Below the pieces are notes generated by a model, which searched no databases, had not been told where the DNA came from, and worked only from the letters and a program-made list of their open reading frames with translations. A stretch of DNA of 64,000 bases from Gluconacetobacter diazotrophicus PA1 5 (GTDB lineage: Bacteria; Pseudomonadota; Alphaproteobacteria; Acetobacterales; Acetobacteraceae): NCBI RefSeq assembly GCF_000067045.1, contig NC_010125.1:708001-772000 (forward strand), read 5' to 3'. Each line of letters begins with the position of its first letter. Position 1 is the first letter of the stretch. The position numbers were made by a program, and so were the translations under genes. Shown one piece after another: positions 26,948 to 36,294 of this stretch.

Positions 26948-28129
26948 TCAGTCGCCCGGCACGACAGGATGGGATGGAGGCGTCATAACCGAATGTGGCG
27001 CGATATGCATCGTCTGTCCACGCCACGCGACACGCGTGCCGCTGACGCTGCCGACCATGATCGCGGCGGAAAGCCAGTCGCGTAGCGGCAGCAGCAGAAG
27101 CGGGACCAGGCTGCGCTGCGCCAGCAGCCGGTCCATCAGGAAGGCGCTGGCCGCCCGCACCGCCCAGACGGTCAGGAAGACCGCCCAGGTCCAGCGCGCA
27201 TGCGGTTGCAGCAGGACGGCAGCCGCCGCCCAGAACAGCGGAAGCTGGATGGCGGACGCGGCATAGCCCGCCGGCTCCAGCGTCTTGACCGTCCGGCCCC
27301 AGCGCAGTTCGTGAAGCATGACGTCGTTGAAGGTCGGCTCGCCCACCGTGGTCCAGGTCATGCAGGGGGCGATGGCGATGTGCAGCCCGTGCTCGCGCAC
27401 CAGGCGGCCCAGCATGGCGTCGTCGGCGATATGCGGTGCCAGCGCCGCCAGGCCGCCCACCGCATCCAGCGTCTCGCGCCGCAGGGCCATGGTGGCGCCC
27501 AGGCAGTCCTGCCGCCCCAGATAGCGCGACAGCATGACCCCGGGCAGGAAATTGTGGTTGATCTGGCATGCCGCCAGCAGGCGCGGCAGGCTGCGCGTCG
27601 CCGGCAGGCCGGCATACAGCGTGGTGGCCAGGCCCACGCCCGGCCGCGCCAGCGCATGGACGACATGCCGCAGGTAATCCGGCGCCACGTGGATGTCGGA
27701 GTCCGAGATGACCAGCACGTCGTGCCGGGCCCGGGGCAGCATGTTGATCAGGTTGCCGATCTTGCGGTTGACGCCATGGACGGCGGGATCGACCACCAGG
27801 GCGATGTCCAGGCCGGGATGGCGTTCCCGCAGGCGCCTGACGATCGCGATCGCCGGATCGCCGGCATCCTGCACGCCGAAGACGATCTGCATGCCGGGAT
27901 AATCCTGGGTGCAGAAACTCTCCAGCGCCTCCTCCAGCAGCGGCTCGTCGCCATGCAGCGGCTTCAGGATCGTGACCGGCGGCAGCGTGCTGTCCGGGGG
28001 AATATGGCGTTCGCGCCAGCGGAATCGCGCGACCAGTGCGGTCCCCAGCGTCGCCTGCACGCATCCGGCCGCCGCGACAAGGGCGGCAAGACCGGCGGGT
28101 GAGGCAAGGGCGTGCAAGGCGAACATCAT
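26948..28129 (-). CDS. hpnI: Hopanoid glycosyltransferase HpnI
   Basis: Family 2 glycosyltransferase, 393 residues, membrane-bound; adds N-acetylglucosamine to bacteriohopanetetrol. An N-terminal hydrophobic segment (about 5-30) is followed by the GT-A domain with PVTILKPLHGDEP, the nucleotide/metal-binding ISDSDIHV, DDAMLGRLV and the acceptor motif LHELRWGRT. C-terminal membrane helices follow (about 295-370). It forms the HpnI-HpnK-HpnJ pathway with its neighbours. Confidence 0.93.
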   Translation of the reverse strand: MMFALHALASPAGLAALVAAAGCVQATLGTALVARFRWRERHIPPDSTLPPVTILKPLHGDEPLLEEALESFCTQDYPGMQIVFGVQDAGDPAIAIVRRLRERHPGLDIALVVDPAVHGVNRKIGNLINMLPRARHDVLVISDSDIHVAPDYLRHVVHALARPGVGLATTLYAGLPATRSLPRLLAACQINHNFLPGVMLSRYLGRQDCLGATMALRRETLDAVGGLAALAPHIADDAMLGRLVREHGLHIAIAPCMTWTTVGEPTFNDVMLHELRWGRTVKTLEPAGYAASAIQLPLFWAAAAVLLQPHARWTWAVFLTVWAVRAASAFLMDRLLAQRSLVPLLLLPLRDWLSAAIMVGSVSGTRVAWRGQTMHIAPHSVMTPPSHPVVPGD

Positions 28130-28237
28130 CTTTCCGGCAGCGGGGGCACAGACAAGGTGACCAGCGATTGGGCGCCCAGGAATCGGGCGCGCACGGCCAC
28201 CGGGTGGATCACAGGTACAGGTGGGCTCCGCGGGTCA

Positions 28238-28915
28238 TCAACCCTCGGAGAACGCCTTGACCTTCCTCTGTAGCAGGGAGATCAGGTTCTGCACATTCCC
28301 GGATGCGAGCGTCGAACTGAAATCGGACCGCTGCGCCGCGACCTGGCTGATATGGGCTTCCAGCAGGACGTCCACGATGCGCCAGCCCTGCGGGCCCGAC
28401 CGCATGACATAGTCGATCTCGGTGGGGTCCGAATCGTCGGCCGCGCCGATATGGGTGGTCACGATCTGGTCGCTGCCGACCGGCGACGGGCGCGGGGTGG
28501 GGTCGATGGTGAACCGTGCGTTGCCCCCCGGCTTGAAGCTGGAAATGTACCGCGCGACGGTGAACTGGCGGAACACGCCCAGCAATTGCTGCTTGTCCGC
28601 GTCGGCCAGGCCGGCATAGCGCAGGCCCACCGATGCGCGCAGCACCGTCTCCAGGTCATAGACCTTGTCCACGACCGGACCCAGAAGCTGCGCCCGCTGG
28701 TCGAAGCTGCCGCTGTGGGGGGCCTGGATCTGGCCCAGCGCGGCATAGAGCGCGCTGACCGGGGCCGTCACCGCGGCGGCCGGGGCCGGGGCGGCCTCGG
28801 CGGACTGGGCGTGCGCCGCGACGGGGCTGAAGAGGGGCGCGGCGATGGTCGCCGCCGCCAGGCCGGCACAGAAGGCCAGCGGGAGGGAATGGGTCAGGAC
28901 TCGCATAACCTTCAT
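28238..28915 (-). CDS. hpnM: Hopanoid-associated MlaC/Ttg2D-family periplasmic protein HpnM
   Basis: Periplasmic lipid-binding protein of the toluene-tolerance (MlaC) family that in hopanoid clusters is called HpnM; a role in hopanoid transport between membranes is inferred. The product is 225 residues: a signal peptide ending near AAHA-QS, then the MlaC fold with [19 protein letters not shown] and [19 protein letters not shown]. Its ATG overlaps the dxs stop (ATGA), so it is coupled to dxs. Confidence 0.88.
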   Translation of the reverse strand: MKVMRVLTHSLPLAFCAGLAAATIAAPLFSPVAAHAQSAEAAPAPAAAVTAPVSALYAALGQIQAPHSGSFDQRAQLLGPVVDKVYDLETVLRASVGLRYAGLADADKQQLLGVFRQFTVARYISSFKPGGNARFTIDPTPRPSPVGSDQIVTTHIGAADDSDPTEIDYVMRSGPQGWRIVDVLLEAHISQVAAQRSDFSSTLASGNVQNLISLLQRKVKAFSEG

Positions 28916-31059
28916 GATCTCTGTCCGATTGTCGCCTTTAGCAAGGGTTGCGGCATGGTCTTTTCGATCCCCAGGGCCTGCATGGCGCATGCGGCGATGG
29001 CTGGGGCGTCCAGGCCGGCCTGGTGGTATTGGGCGTCCTGGGTGTTGTGGTCGATGAAGCGGTCCGGCAGGGTCATGGGCCGGAAGCGGATGGTGTCCAG
29101 CAGCCCGGTGCGGGCCAGGTGGTGCATGACATAGGCGCCGAAACCGCCCTCGGCGCCGTCCTCGATGGTCAGCAGCACGGCGTGGTTGCGGGCCAGGTTC
29201 TCGATCAGCGCGGTATCCAGCGGCTTGGCGAAGCGGGCGTCGGCGACGGTGGGGGCCAGCCCCTGGGCGGCCAGCATGTCGGCGGCCTTCAGCACCTCGG
29301 CCAGGCGGGTGCCCAGCGACAGGATGGCGATACCGCCGGTCTCGCGCCCCGACTGGCGGCCCATCTCGCGGATGATGCGGCCGCGGCCGATCTCCAGGAT
29401 CTCGCCGGCCTCGGGCAGCGCCAGGCCCAGCCCGTTGCCGCGCGGGTAGCGCAGGGCGATCGGCCCGGCATCGAAGGCGCAGGCGGTCGCCGTCATGTGC
29501 AGCAGTTCCAGCTCGTCGCTGGGGGCCATAGATGGTCATGCCCGGCAGGCAGCCCAGATAGTTGATGTCGAACGCCCCGGCATGGGTGGCGCGGTCGGCA
29601 CCGACCAGCCCGGTGCGGTCGATGGCGAAGCGCTCCGGCAGGTTTTGCAGCACCACGTCATGCATCACCTGGTCGTAGGCGCGCTGCAGGAAGGTGGAAT
29701 AGATGGCGCAGATGCGGCAGCAGCCCTTCGGTCCCCATGCCGGTGGCGAACGTCACCGCATGCTGTTCGGCGATGCCGACATCGAAGAAGCGGTCGGGGC
29801 AGGCGCGGGCGAAGGCGTCCAGCCCGGTGCCCGAGGGCATGTCGTCGGTGACGGCGACGAGGGTGTCGTCCTGCTTCGCCCGGCGCACCAGCTCGCGGCT
29901 GAACACCGAGGTATAGCTGGGCGGTCCCGGCGGGGCCTTCTTCTGCTCGCCGGTCACCACGTTGAACTTGGCCACCGCGTGGTACTTGTCACCCGCCGAT
30001 TCGGCCGGGCGGTAGCCGCGTACCTCTCTAAAGGGAACAAAGCTGGAGCTACGCGGTGGCGGGCTCTAGAACTAGTGGATCCCCCGGGCTGCAGGAATTC
30101 GATATCGGCACCAGCTGGTTCAGGTCGTGGCCGTCGACCGGGCCGACGTAGTAGAAGCCCAGCTCCTCGAACAGGGTGCCGCCGGTGATCATGCCGCGGG
30201 CATATTCATCGGCCTTCTTGGCGGTGCGCTCCAGCCGCTCGGGCAGGCGGCGGGCCACCTTGCCGGCCAGGTCGCGCAGGCCGAGGAACTGGCGCGAGGA
30301 CATCAGCCGCGACAGGTAGTTGGACATGGCGCCGACCGGGGGCGCGATCGACATCTCGTTGTCGTTCAGCACCACGATCAGCCGCCCGGCGCCGGGGCCG
30401 GCGACCGAGGCGTTGTTCATCGCCTCGTAGGCCATGCCGGCGGAAATCGAGCCGTCACCGATGACGGCGACGACGTTGCGCTCGCGATAGGCGGGGTCGT
30501 GCTCGGCGCGCAGGTGGTGCGCCACCGCCATGCCCAGCCCGGCGGAGATCGAGGTCGAGGAATGGGCGGCGCCGAACGGGTCGTATTCGCTCTCGCACCG
30601 GCGGGTGAAGCCCGACAGGCCGCCGGGCTGGCGCAGGGTGCGGATGCGCTCGCGCCGTCCGGTCAGGATCTTGTGCGGATAGGCCTGGTGGCCGACATCC
30701 CAGATCACTCGGTCGGCCGGGGTGTCGAACACCGCGTGCAGCGCCACCGTCAGCTCCACCACGCCCAGCGACGCGCCCAGGTGCCCGCCGGTGGTGGATA
30801 CCGCGTCCACCGTCTCGGCCCGCAATTCCTCGGCCAGCTGCTTCAGCTGCTCCACCGACAGGTTCCGCAGGTCCTCGGGATACGCCACCCGGTCCAGCAG
30901 CGGAAAGCGGCCACGCGTCGGAACCGAGCCCCCCGGCTGTGCGTCATGCCGCCCATCCCGCTGCCGGCCATCCGTCTTTCGTTCGGCGGGGACCGCCGCG
31001 ACTGCCGACAGGCCGGTGGGCTGTGTGGGATTCGGCTGATCCATGACGATTACGTCCAT
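28912..31059 (-). pseudogene. dxs: 1-deoxy-D-xylulose-5-phosphate synthase, interrupted by vector sequence and two frameshifts
   Basis: DXS makes the first MEP-pathway intermediate from pyruvate and glyceraldehyde 3-phosphate (ThDP enzyme), supplying isoprenoids for hopanoids. Conserved segments are all present: [64 protein letters not shown], then [33 protein letters not shown] and DRFIDHNTQ. The frame breaks at 30106-30023 (vector polylinker, ending in an in-frame TAG), near 29716 (one extra base) and near 29538 (one extra base). Roughly two dozen codons after NQLVP are missing. I infer an intact gene in the organism. The start may be 31059 or 31044. Confidence 0.93.
30023..30106. other. 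Cloning-vector polylinker (pBluescript type), contamination
   Basis: Contiguous restriction sites in polylinker order: TCTAGA (30065-30070), ACTAGT (30071-30076), GGATCC (30077-30082), CCCGGG (30083-30088), CTGCAG (30089-30094), GAATTC (30095-30100), GATATC (30101-30106). The left part, CCTCTCTAAAGGGAACAAAG, is a near match to the T3 promoter and its flank, with the small errors typical of the poor start of a Sanger read. It sits inside dxs and cannot be biological. Confidence 0.97.
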
Positions 31060-31451
31060 ATATGTTTGCCGGGATATCGTCCGGGGACGGGCGACTCCTG
31101 GTCCAGTCTGCTTCGACGTCTCCGAGCCGGATGCTCGTAACGCCCCTCGGCCTGTTCCAGTTCGGGTTCTACTCCCGGGGCGGAAGCAAAGACAGCCTCT
31201 CGCTGTCAGGTGTGGTTATTAAGGCACAGTGCATGCGGTAGGACATGCGATGGGAATTGAGTATAACACCCGACTTGTCCTATACCCCCGGGAACGGGAT
31301 CGCGTGGCGTAGCATGTCCGCAACCGCGATATGTCTTTCGCGCACAGCTTGGACGGCCCCGGGGTTGTTATCCTTCGTACGAACGTGTCCATAATAAGGT
31401 CACATGATTTGAAGAGGGCCGGCATATCGCCGGCGCAGGAGCAGAGGTTTC
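31060..31451. other. Divergent intergenic region between dxs and hpnH
   Basis: Presumably holds both promoters of the divergent hopanoid/isoprenoid genes. It is lower in GC than the flanks around 31200-31270 and 31370-31400. I could not find a convincing -35/-10 pair. GCAGGAGCAGAGG just before hpnH contains its ribosome-binding site. No coding frame was recognised. Confidence 0.5.
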
Positions 31452-32630
31452 ATGGCCGTTCCTATTATGCAGGCTGTCAGGGTGGGTGCTTACGTCGTGA
31501 AGCAGCACGTGACCGGCCGGAAACGTTACCCGCTTGTCCTGATGCTCGAACCGCTGTTCAGGTGCAACCTGGCCTGCGCGGGGTGCGGCAAGATCGATTA
31601 CCCGGCGCAGATCCTGAACCAGCGCATGAGCGTGCAGGAATGCCTGGACGCGGATACCGAGGCCGGTGCCCCCGTCATCGCGATCGCGGGTGGCGAGCCC
31701 CTGCTGCACAAGGAAATGCCGGACATCGTCCGGGGCCTGATCGCGCGCAAGAAATACGTCTATCTCTGCACCAATGCCCTTCTGCTCGAAAAGAAGATGG
31801 ACGATTACGAGCCGTCGCCCTTCTTCTCGTGGGACGTGCATCTGGATGGCGACCAGGCGATGCATGATGCCTCGGTCTGCCAGGACGGCGTGTACGAACG
31901 CGCCGTGGCCGCGATCAAGAAGGCCAAGGCCCGCGGCTTCCGCCTGTCGATCAACTGCACGGTGTTCGACGGGACCGACCCCAAGCGCCTGGCCGCCTTC
32001 TTCGACGAAGTCATGGCCATGGGCGTGGACGGCATCATGACCGCCCCGGGTTATGCCTACGAGCGCGCGCCGGACCAGGCCCACTTCCTGAATCGCCAGA
32101 AGACGAAGCAGCTTTTCCGCGACGTCTTCCGCCTGGGCAAGGGCAAGAAGTGGCGCTTCACGCAGTCGCCGCTGTTCCTGAACTTCCTTGCGGGGAACGA
32201 GGAATATCATTGCACCCCGTGGGGCAAGCCGCTGCGCAACGTCTTCGGCTGGCAGCGTCCGTGCTACCTGCTGGGCGAAGGCTACGCCAAGACGTTCCAG
32301 GAACTGATGGACGACACCAAGTGGGATGATTACGGCACCGGCAATTACGAAAAATGCGCCGACTGCATGGTCCATTCCGGGTATGAATCCACCGCCGTGA
32401 TGGACGCCGTGCGCCGCCCCTGGCACATCGCCAAGGTCGCCCTGTTCGGGCCCGAGACCGAAAAGCCGATGGTTCCTGAAATCTCGCTGGCCAACCAGCG
32501 TCCGGCCGAATACGTCTACACCCAGCATGTCGATGCCCGCATGGCCGAACTGGCCGCGGCGAAGAAGCCGGCCAAGCCGCCGCGCGTCACCGTCGTGGAC
32601 GCGCCGGCCGTCGAGACCGCCGCCGACTGA
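31452..32630 (+). CDS. hpnH: Adenosyl hopane synthase, radical SAM HpnH
   Basis: Radical SAM enzyme, 392 residues, that joins a 5'-deoxyadenosyl group to diploptene, the first step of C35 hopanoid side-chain formation. The cluster motif is CNLACAGC (Cys38, 42, 45). Further conserved features are AIAGGEPLLHKEM, FSWDVHLDGD, and the C-terminal cysteines YEKCADCMVHSGYE. The conserved MAVPIMQAVRVGAYVVKQH start supports the ATG at 31452. It is divergent from dxs-hpnMIJK, and an intrinsic terminator follows. Confidence 0.96.
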   Translation: MAVPIMQAVRVGAYVVKQHVTGRKRYPLVLMLEPLFRCNLACAGCGKIDYPAQILNQRMSVQECLDADTEAGAPVIAIAGGEPLLHKEMPDIVRGLIARKKYVYLCTNALLLEKKMDDYEPSPFFSWDVHLDGDQAMHDASVCQDGVYERAVAAIKKAKARGFRLSINCTVFDGTDPKRLAAFFDEVMAMGVDGIMTAPGYAYERAPDQAHFLNRQKTKQLFRDVFRLGKGKKWRFTQSPLFLNFLAGNEEYHCTPWGKPLRNVFGWQRPCYLLGEGYAKTFQELMDDTKWDDYGTGNYEKCADCMVHSGYESTAVMDAVRRPWHIAKVALFGPETEKPMVPEISLANQRPAEYVYTQHVDARMAELAAAKKPAKPPRVTVVDAPAVETAAD

Positions 32631-32657
32631 GCGGTGCGCGACGGACGCGATCTGAAG

Positions 32658-32682
32658 TGGCGGGGCTTGTCCCCGCCATTTT
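32658..32682 (+). terminator. Intrinsic terminator after hpnH
   Basis: Stem TGGCGGGG / CCCCGCCA with loop CTTGT, followed by TTTTC. It lies 27 bases past the hpnH stop. Confidence 0.85.
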
Positions 32683-32751
32683 CATATTCATCGCGTCTTT
32701 TTTGCCACAGTTCGGATTGCTTCCGCCGATTGGTATAAGATCGCTTCCATC

Positions 32752-34038
32752 ATGATCGCGCCGCTTGTCGTCATTTTTCTCCTCGTTCTCATCAATGGCA
32801 TCTTCGCCATGGGGGAACTGGCCCTGATCTCGGCGCGCCGCACGCGCCTGATGATCATGCACCGCAGCGGGGTGAAGGGCGCCGAGCGGGCCCTGCGCCT
32901 GGCCGAGGACCCGCAGAGCTTCCTGCCCACGGTGCAGGTCGGCATCACCCTGGTCTCGATCCTGGAAGGTACGTTCGGCGGCACGCAGATCGAAGGGTAC
33001 CTGACGCCCTGGCTGGCGCGGTTTCCGGCCTTGCGTCCGTTCGCCGCCGAACTGTCGATGACGGTCGTGGTGGTGGCGATCACCTCGCTGATGCTGGTGC
33101 TGGGCGAACTGGTGCCCAAGCAGCTTGCGCTGCGCCATCCCGAAATCGTCGCGGCGCGGCTATCGCTGCCGTTGGAAGGCCTGGCCCGCGTCACGCGCCC
33201 GGCCGTCTGGCTGCTGGGGCGGTCCTCGAACCTGGTGCTGCGCCTGATGGGCGTGGGCGCCATGACCCGCGAAGCCCTGACCGAGGAAGAACTGAAGGCC
33301 TATATCGCCGAAGGCGCGCAGTCCGGCGTGCTGGAGCAGGAGGAGCGCGACATGATCGAGCGCCTGCTGCGCCTGGCGGACCGGCCGGTCCGTGCCATCA
33401 TGACGCCGCGCAACGAACTGTTCTGGATCGAACGCCACGCCAGCCGCGAGGAACTGCGCCGTACCCTGCGCAACACCGTCTATACCCGCATCGTGGTCTG
33501 CGACGGCGGGGTCGACAATCCGGTGGGCGTCATCCTGGCGAAGGACATGCTGGACCGCCTGCTGGACGGGCGGCCGGTCACGATCGAATCGGGGCTGCGC
33601 AAGCCCGTGGTGGTCCCCGACACGATCTCGGCCTTCGACATGGTCGAACGGATGCGCACCGTGCCTCTGGGCATCGCGCTGGTGCTGGACGAATACGGGT
33701 CGTTCGAAGGGATCGTGACCGCCTCGGACCTGTTCGAGGCCATCGTGGGCGAACACCACGAACCGGGCAGCACCCCCAAGAAGCGCATGGCGCAGGACGA
33801 CGTGCTGATCCTGGACGGCTTCATGCCCGCCGACGAGGTCAAGGACCGCCTGGGCCTGTCCGACCTGCCGGACGAAGGCAGCTACCACACGCTGGGCGGC
33901 CTGATCCTGGCGCTGCTGCGCCGCGTGCCGGCGACGGGGGACAAGGTCGTGTTTTCCGGCTGGCTGTTCGAGGTCCTGGAGACCGACCAGCGGCGGGTCG
34001 TGAAGGTCCGGGCCAGCCGTCAGGCGCTGGCGGACTGA
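32752..34038 (+). CDS. CNNM/CorC-HlyC family membrane protein
   Basis: Predicted divalent-cation (Mg/Co) transporter-related inner-membrane protein, often mislabelled hemolysin. The product is 428 residues: DUF21/CNNM transmembrane domain (about 1-190, with GELALISARRTRL and LGELVPKQLAL), tandem CBS domains (about 205-330, IMTPRNELFWIE and LVLDEYGSFEGIVTASDL), and a C-terminal CorC/HlyC FAD-like domain (about 345-425). It is transcribed alone after a terminator. The transported ion cannot be assigned from sequence. Confidence 0.88.
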   Translation: MIAPLVVIFLLVLINGIFAMGELALISARRTRLMIMHRSGVKGAERALRLAEDPQSFLPTVQVGITLVSILEGTFGGTQIEGYLTPWLARFPALRPFAAELSMTVVVVAITSLMLVLGELVPKQLALRHPEIVAARLSLPLEGLARVTRPAVWLLGRSSNLVLRLMGVGAMTREALTEEELKAYIAEGAQSGVLEQEERDMIERLLRLADRPVRAIMTPRNELFWIERHASREELRRTLRNTVYTRIVVCDGGVDNPVGVILAKDMLDRLLDGRPVTIESGLRKPVVVPDTISAFDMVERMRTVPLGIALVLDEYGSFEGIVTASDLFEAIVGEHHEPGSTPKKRMAQDDVLILDGFMPADEVKDRLGLSDLPDEGSYHTLGGLILALLRRVPATGDKVVFSGWLFEVLETDQRRVVKVRASRQALAD

Positions 34039-34074
34039 ACCGCCCGGGTCCAGGCCGCCCTTCCGGGCCGACCT

Positions 34075-36081
34075 TCAGTGTATGGTGTGGAAGTGGCGGC
34101 CGGCCAGGTCCTGCTCGGCGGCGAAGGCGGGCCATTCGTTGCGCGCCAGGGTTTCCAGCGACGGCGTGGGCAGGCCCATCTGGTCGGCATAGATCCACAG
34201 ATAGGTCAGGGCGCGATGGACGTAATCCCGCGTCTCGGCGCTGGGCAGGCTTTCGATGAACAGCAGCGGGTCGTCACCGCAATCGTTCAGGGCTTCCTGT
34301 CGGGAAATCGCCCCCGGCCCGGCATTGTAGCTGGCCAGCAGCCGCACCAGGTCGCCGCCGGACGGGTGACGGCCGCCAGCATGCTGTTCGCTCAGGTGCG
34401 CCAGGTAAAGGACGTAGAGCTGCCCGATATCCAGGTTCGTCGCCGCATTGTGCAGCAGCGCCGGGGCCGCTTCGAAACGCCGGGTCCTGCCGGTCACGAA
34501 GCTGGCGGTCGTCGGCATGATCTGCATCAGCCCATGCGCGCCGGACCCGGAAATCGCCCCGCTGTCGAAATTCGATTCCAGGCGCGTCAGGGCATAGACC
34601 AGCGCCGGATCGACCCTGAACCCATGGCTGGGCGCCAGGCGCGGCGTCGGAAAGCGGGAGGGCACGGCCGGCTGGGGCGCGCCCTGTGATGCCAGCAGCG
34701 ACGACAATTGCGCCGACAGGCCCGTCAGCCCGGCGGCATCGGCCACAAGCTGGATCGAGCGGCACAGGGCGGCATCGCCCAGCACCTCGGGCCACAGGCG
34801 GCGCAGGGCGGCTTCCGCCCGGGCCGTCTCGCCGACCTGCAACAGGGCGAAGGCCCGCCGCCCGGCCGGTTTCGCGGCCACGGCGTCCACGTCGATTTCG
34901 CCCATGACCGGCGCGCCGGCATGCAGCATCGTCCGGTCTTCCGCCGGCATGGCGGACGGCGCGGCGGGTTCGCCGGAAAGGGGCTCACCGGGAAGGGACG
35001 TGTCCGCGGCGTGCTGGCCCTTCGCCGGGCGCAGGCCCAGCAACTGGGCCGCCAGCAGGCCGTAGAACGTGTGCGGGGCGGCGGCGGCGCGATGCAGCCA
35101 GGGATGATAGGCCGCCAGGTCGCCGGTATTGCGGTGCGCCCGGGCCGCCCAGAAGGCGGCGCCGGCCCGGATGCCGGCTGCCGTCAGTTCGGCGCGCGAC
35201 GCGCCTTCGAACAGCGGTTCGGCAATGTCGGGCCGTCCCCGGCGCCAGGCCGCCAGGCCGGCGACATAGCCGGCCAGGCCGATCCGGCCGCCGGACTGGA
35301 TGAAGGCATCCTGCCCCGTCCGCAGCGCCAGGGCGGTTTCGCCCGCGCTGAACAGCGTCATCGCGACCTCGGCGCGCAACTGCGCGGCATACAGGTCGCC
35401 GATGCCCGGCGTGATCTTGATCAGGTGCAGCGCGCTGCGCGCGCCCTTCACCCCCTGCTCGGCCCGGTCGCGCACCGTCCGGTCCAGCAGCGGGTTGCGG
35501 GCGAAGGCCCGGCCGGCGGGATCGTCCTCTTCCGGCGGGCGCATGGCCGCCGCTCCGGTGCCGGCCGCCAGCGCCATCTGCGCGGGCAGCGGCGGCAGGC
35601 TGGCGCCGCGCGGCGACAGGCCGGCCAGCAGCGTGTGGATGGCGGGGGCGTCGGCCAGGGTGGAAAAGGTGCGCAGCCACAGCCGCAACTGCCCCGGCGC
35701 GGGATGATAGGCGGGATTCAGGTAGCGGTCGGCCAGGATGTCGCCCAGCAGAGTGTCGTCGCGCAATTGCGCGGTCTCCCGGATGGCGTCGTCGAACGCC
35801 CCCGCGCGCTGCAGGCTGAAGATCCGGCGTACCTGGGCGACGACGTCCGGGCTCAGCGGCTGGGCCAGTCCGACCGCTCCGCCACCAGGCGGCGCGATCC
35901 GCGGCATGGCCAGGGCCGTTTCCTCGTTCCGCTCGCCCGGGCCGGACGGATGTCCGTCCGTGTTCCGGGCGTTCGCGGTCTGGACACGCAGCGGCGTGAA
36001 CGTCGCTCCTGCCAGAAGGGCGGCACCGGCCAGAAAGGCCCGGACCGCGATCTGTGGGGGTGTGTGTGTTGTCCCTCGCAT
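34075..36081 (-). CDS. Soluble lytic murein transglycosylase (Slt-like)
   Basis: Periplasmic peptidoglycan-cleaving enzyme of 668 residues. A signal sequence (MRGTTHTPPQIAVRAFLAGAA) is followed by a long alpha-superhelical U-shaped region, a linker and the C-terminal SLT goose-lysozyme-like domain (about 500-640). The catalytic Glu lies in ALTRLESNFDSGAISGSGA, with GLMQIMPTTA and LLASYNAGPG. The architecture matches E. coli Slt70. It is convergent with the CorC-like gene, with a 36-base gap and no terminator seen. Confidence 0.9.
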   Translation of the reverse strand: MRGTTHTPPQIAVRAFLAGAALLAGATFTPLRVQTANARNTDGHPSGPGERNEETALAMPRIAPPGGGAVGLAQPLSPDVVAQVRRIFSLQRAGAFDDAIRETAQLRDDTLLGDILADRYLNPAYHPAPGQLRLWLRTFSTLADAPAIHTLLAGLSPRGASLPPLPAQMALAAGTGAAAMRPPEEDDPAGRAFARNPLLDRTVRDRAEQGVKGARSALHLIKITPGIGDLYAAQLRAEVAMTLFSAGETALALRTGQDAFIQSGGRIGLAGYVAGLAAWRRGRPDIAEPLFEGASRAELTAAGIRAGAAFWAARAHRNTGDLAAYHPWLHRAAAAPHTFYGLLAAQLLGLRPAKGQHAADTSLPGEPLSGEPAAPSAMPAEDRTMLHAGAPVMGEIDVDAVAAKPAGRRAFALLQVGETARAEAALRRLWPEVLGDAALCRSIQLVADAAGLTGLSAQLSSLLASQGAPQPAVPSRFPTPRLAPSHGFRVDPALVYALTRLESNFDSGAISGSGAHGLMQIMPTTASFVTGRTRRFEAAPALLHNAATNLDIGQLYVLYLAHLSEQHAGGRHPSGGDLVRLLASYNAGPGAISRQEALNDCGDDPLLFIESLPSAETRDYVHRALTYLWIYADQMGLPTPSLETLARNEWPAFAAEQDLAGRHFHTIH

Positions 36082-36294
36082 GGCCGAGGGGCGTCTAAGG
36101 GGTTATTCCCCGGAAGGCAAGCCTTTTGCGTGCGGGGCAATCAGTATGGCATCAGAACAGATGGCCAAACCGCAGTAAAAACGGCGGTTTAGGCAGGGAT
36201 GTCGAGAGCGAATAATTCGTATGTTGCGACGCAATAAACACAGTTTTCGCCACAATCCGGACAGAATTCAAACCGCGTTTTCCTGCTTACTGTT

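Noticed and set aside
26871-28064. Apparent in-frame N-terminal extension of hpnJ across hpnI
   Set aside because: The extension is the hpnI region read out of frame. HpnJ begins at the double ATG (26870), which matches the family start and lies after the hpnI stop.
28912-31059. Interpretation of dxs as a genuine degraded pseudogene
   Set aside because: The main break is vector DNA, the two other breaks are single-base indels, and the remaining protein is fully conserved with downstream coupling to hpnM. An assembly artefact explains all three better.
31219-31425. A 68-codon minus-strand frame in the dxs-hpnH gap
   Set aside because: It lies over the expected promoter region, lacks a ribosome-binding site and has no coding character.
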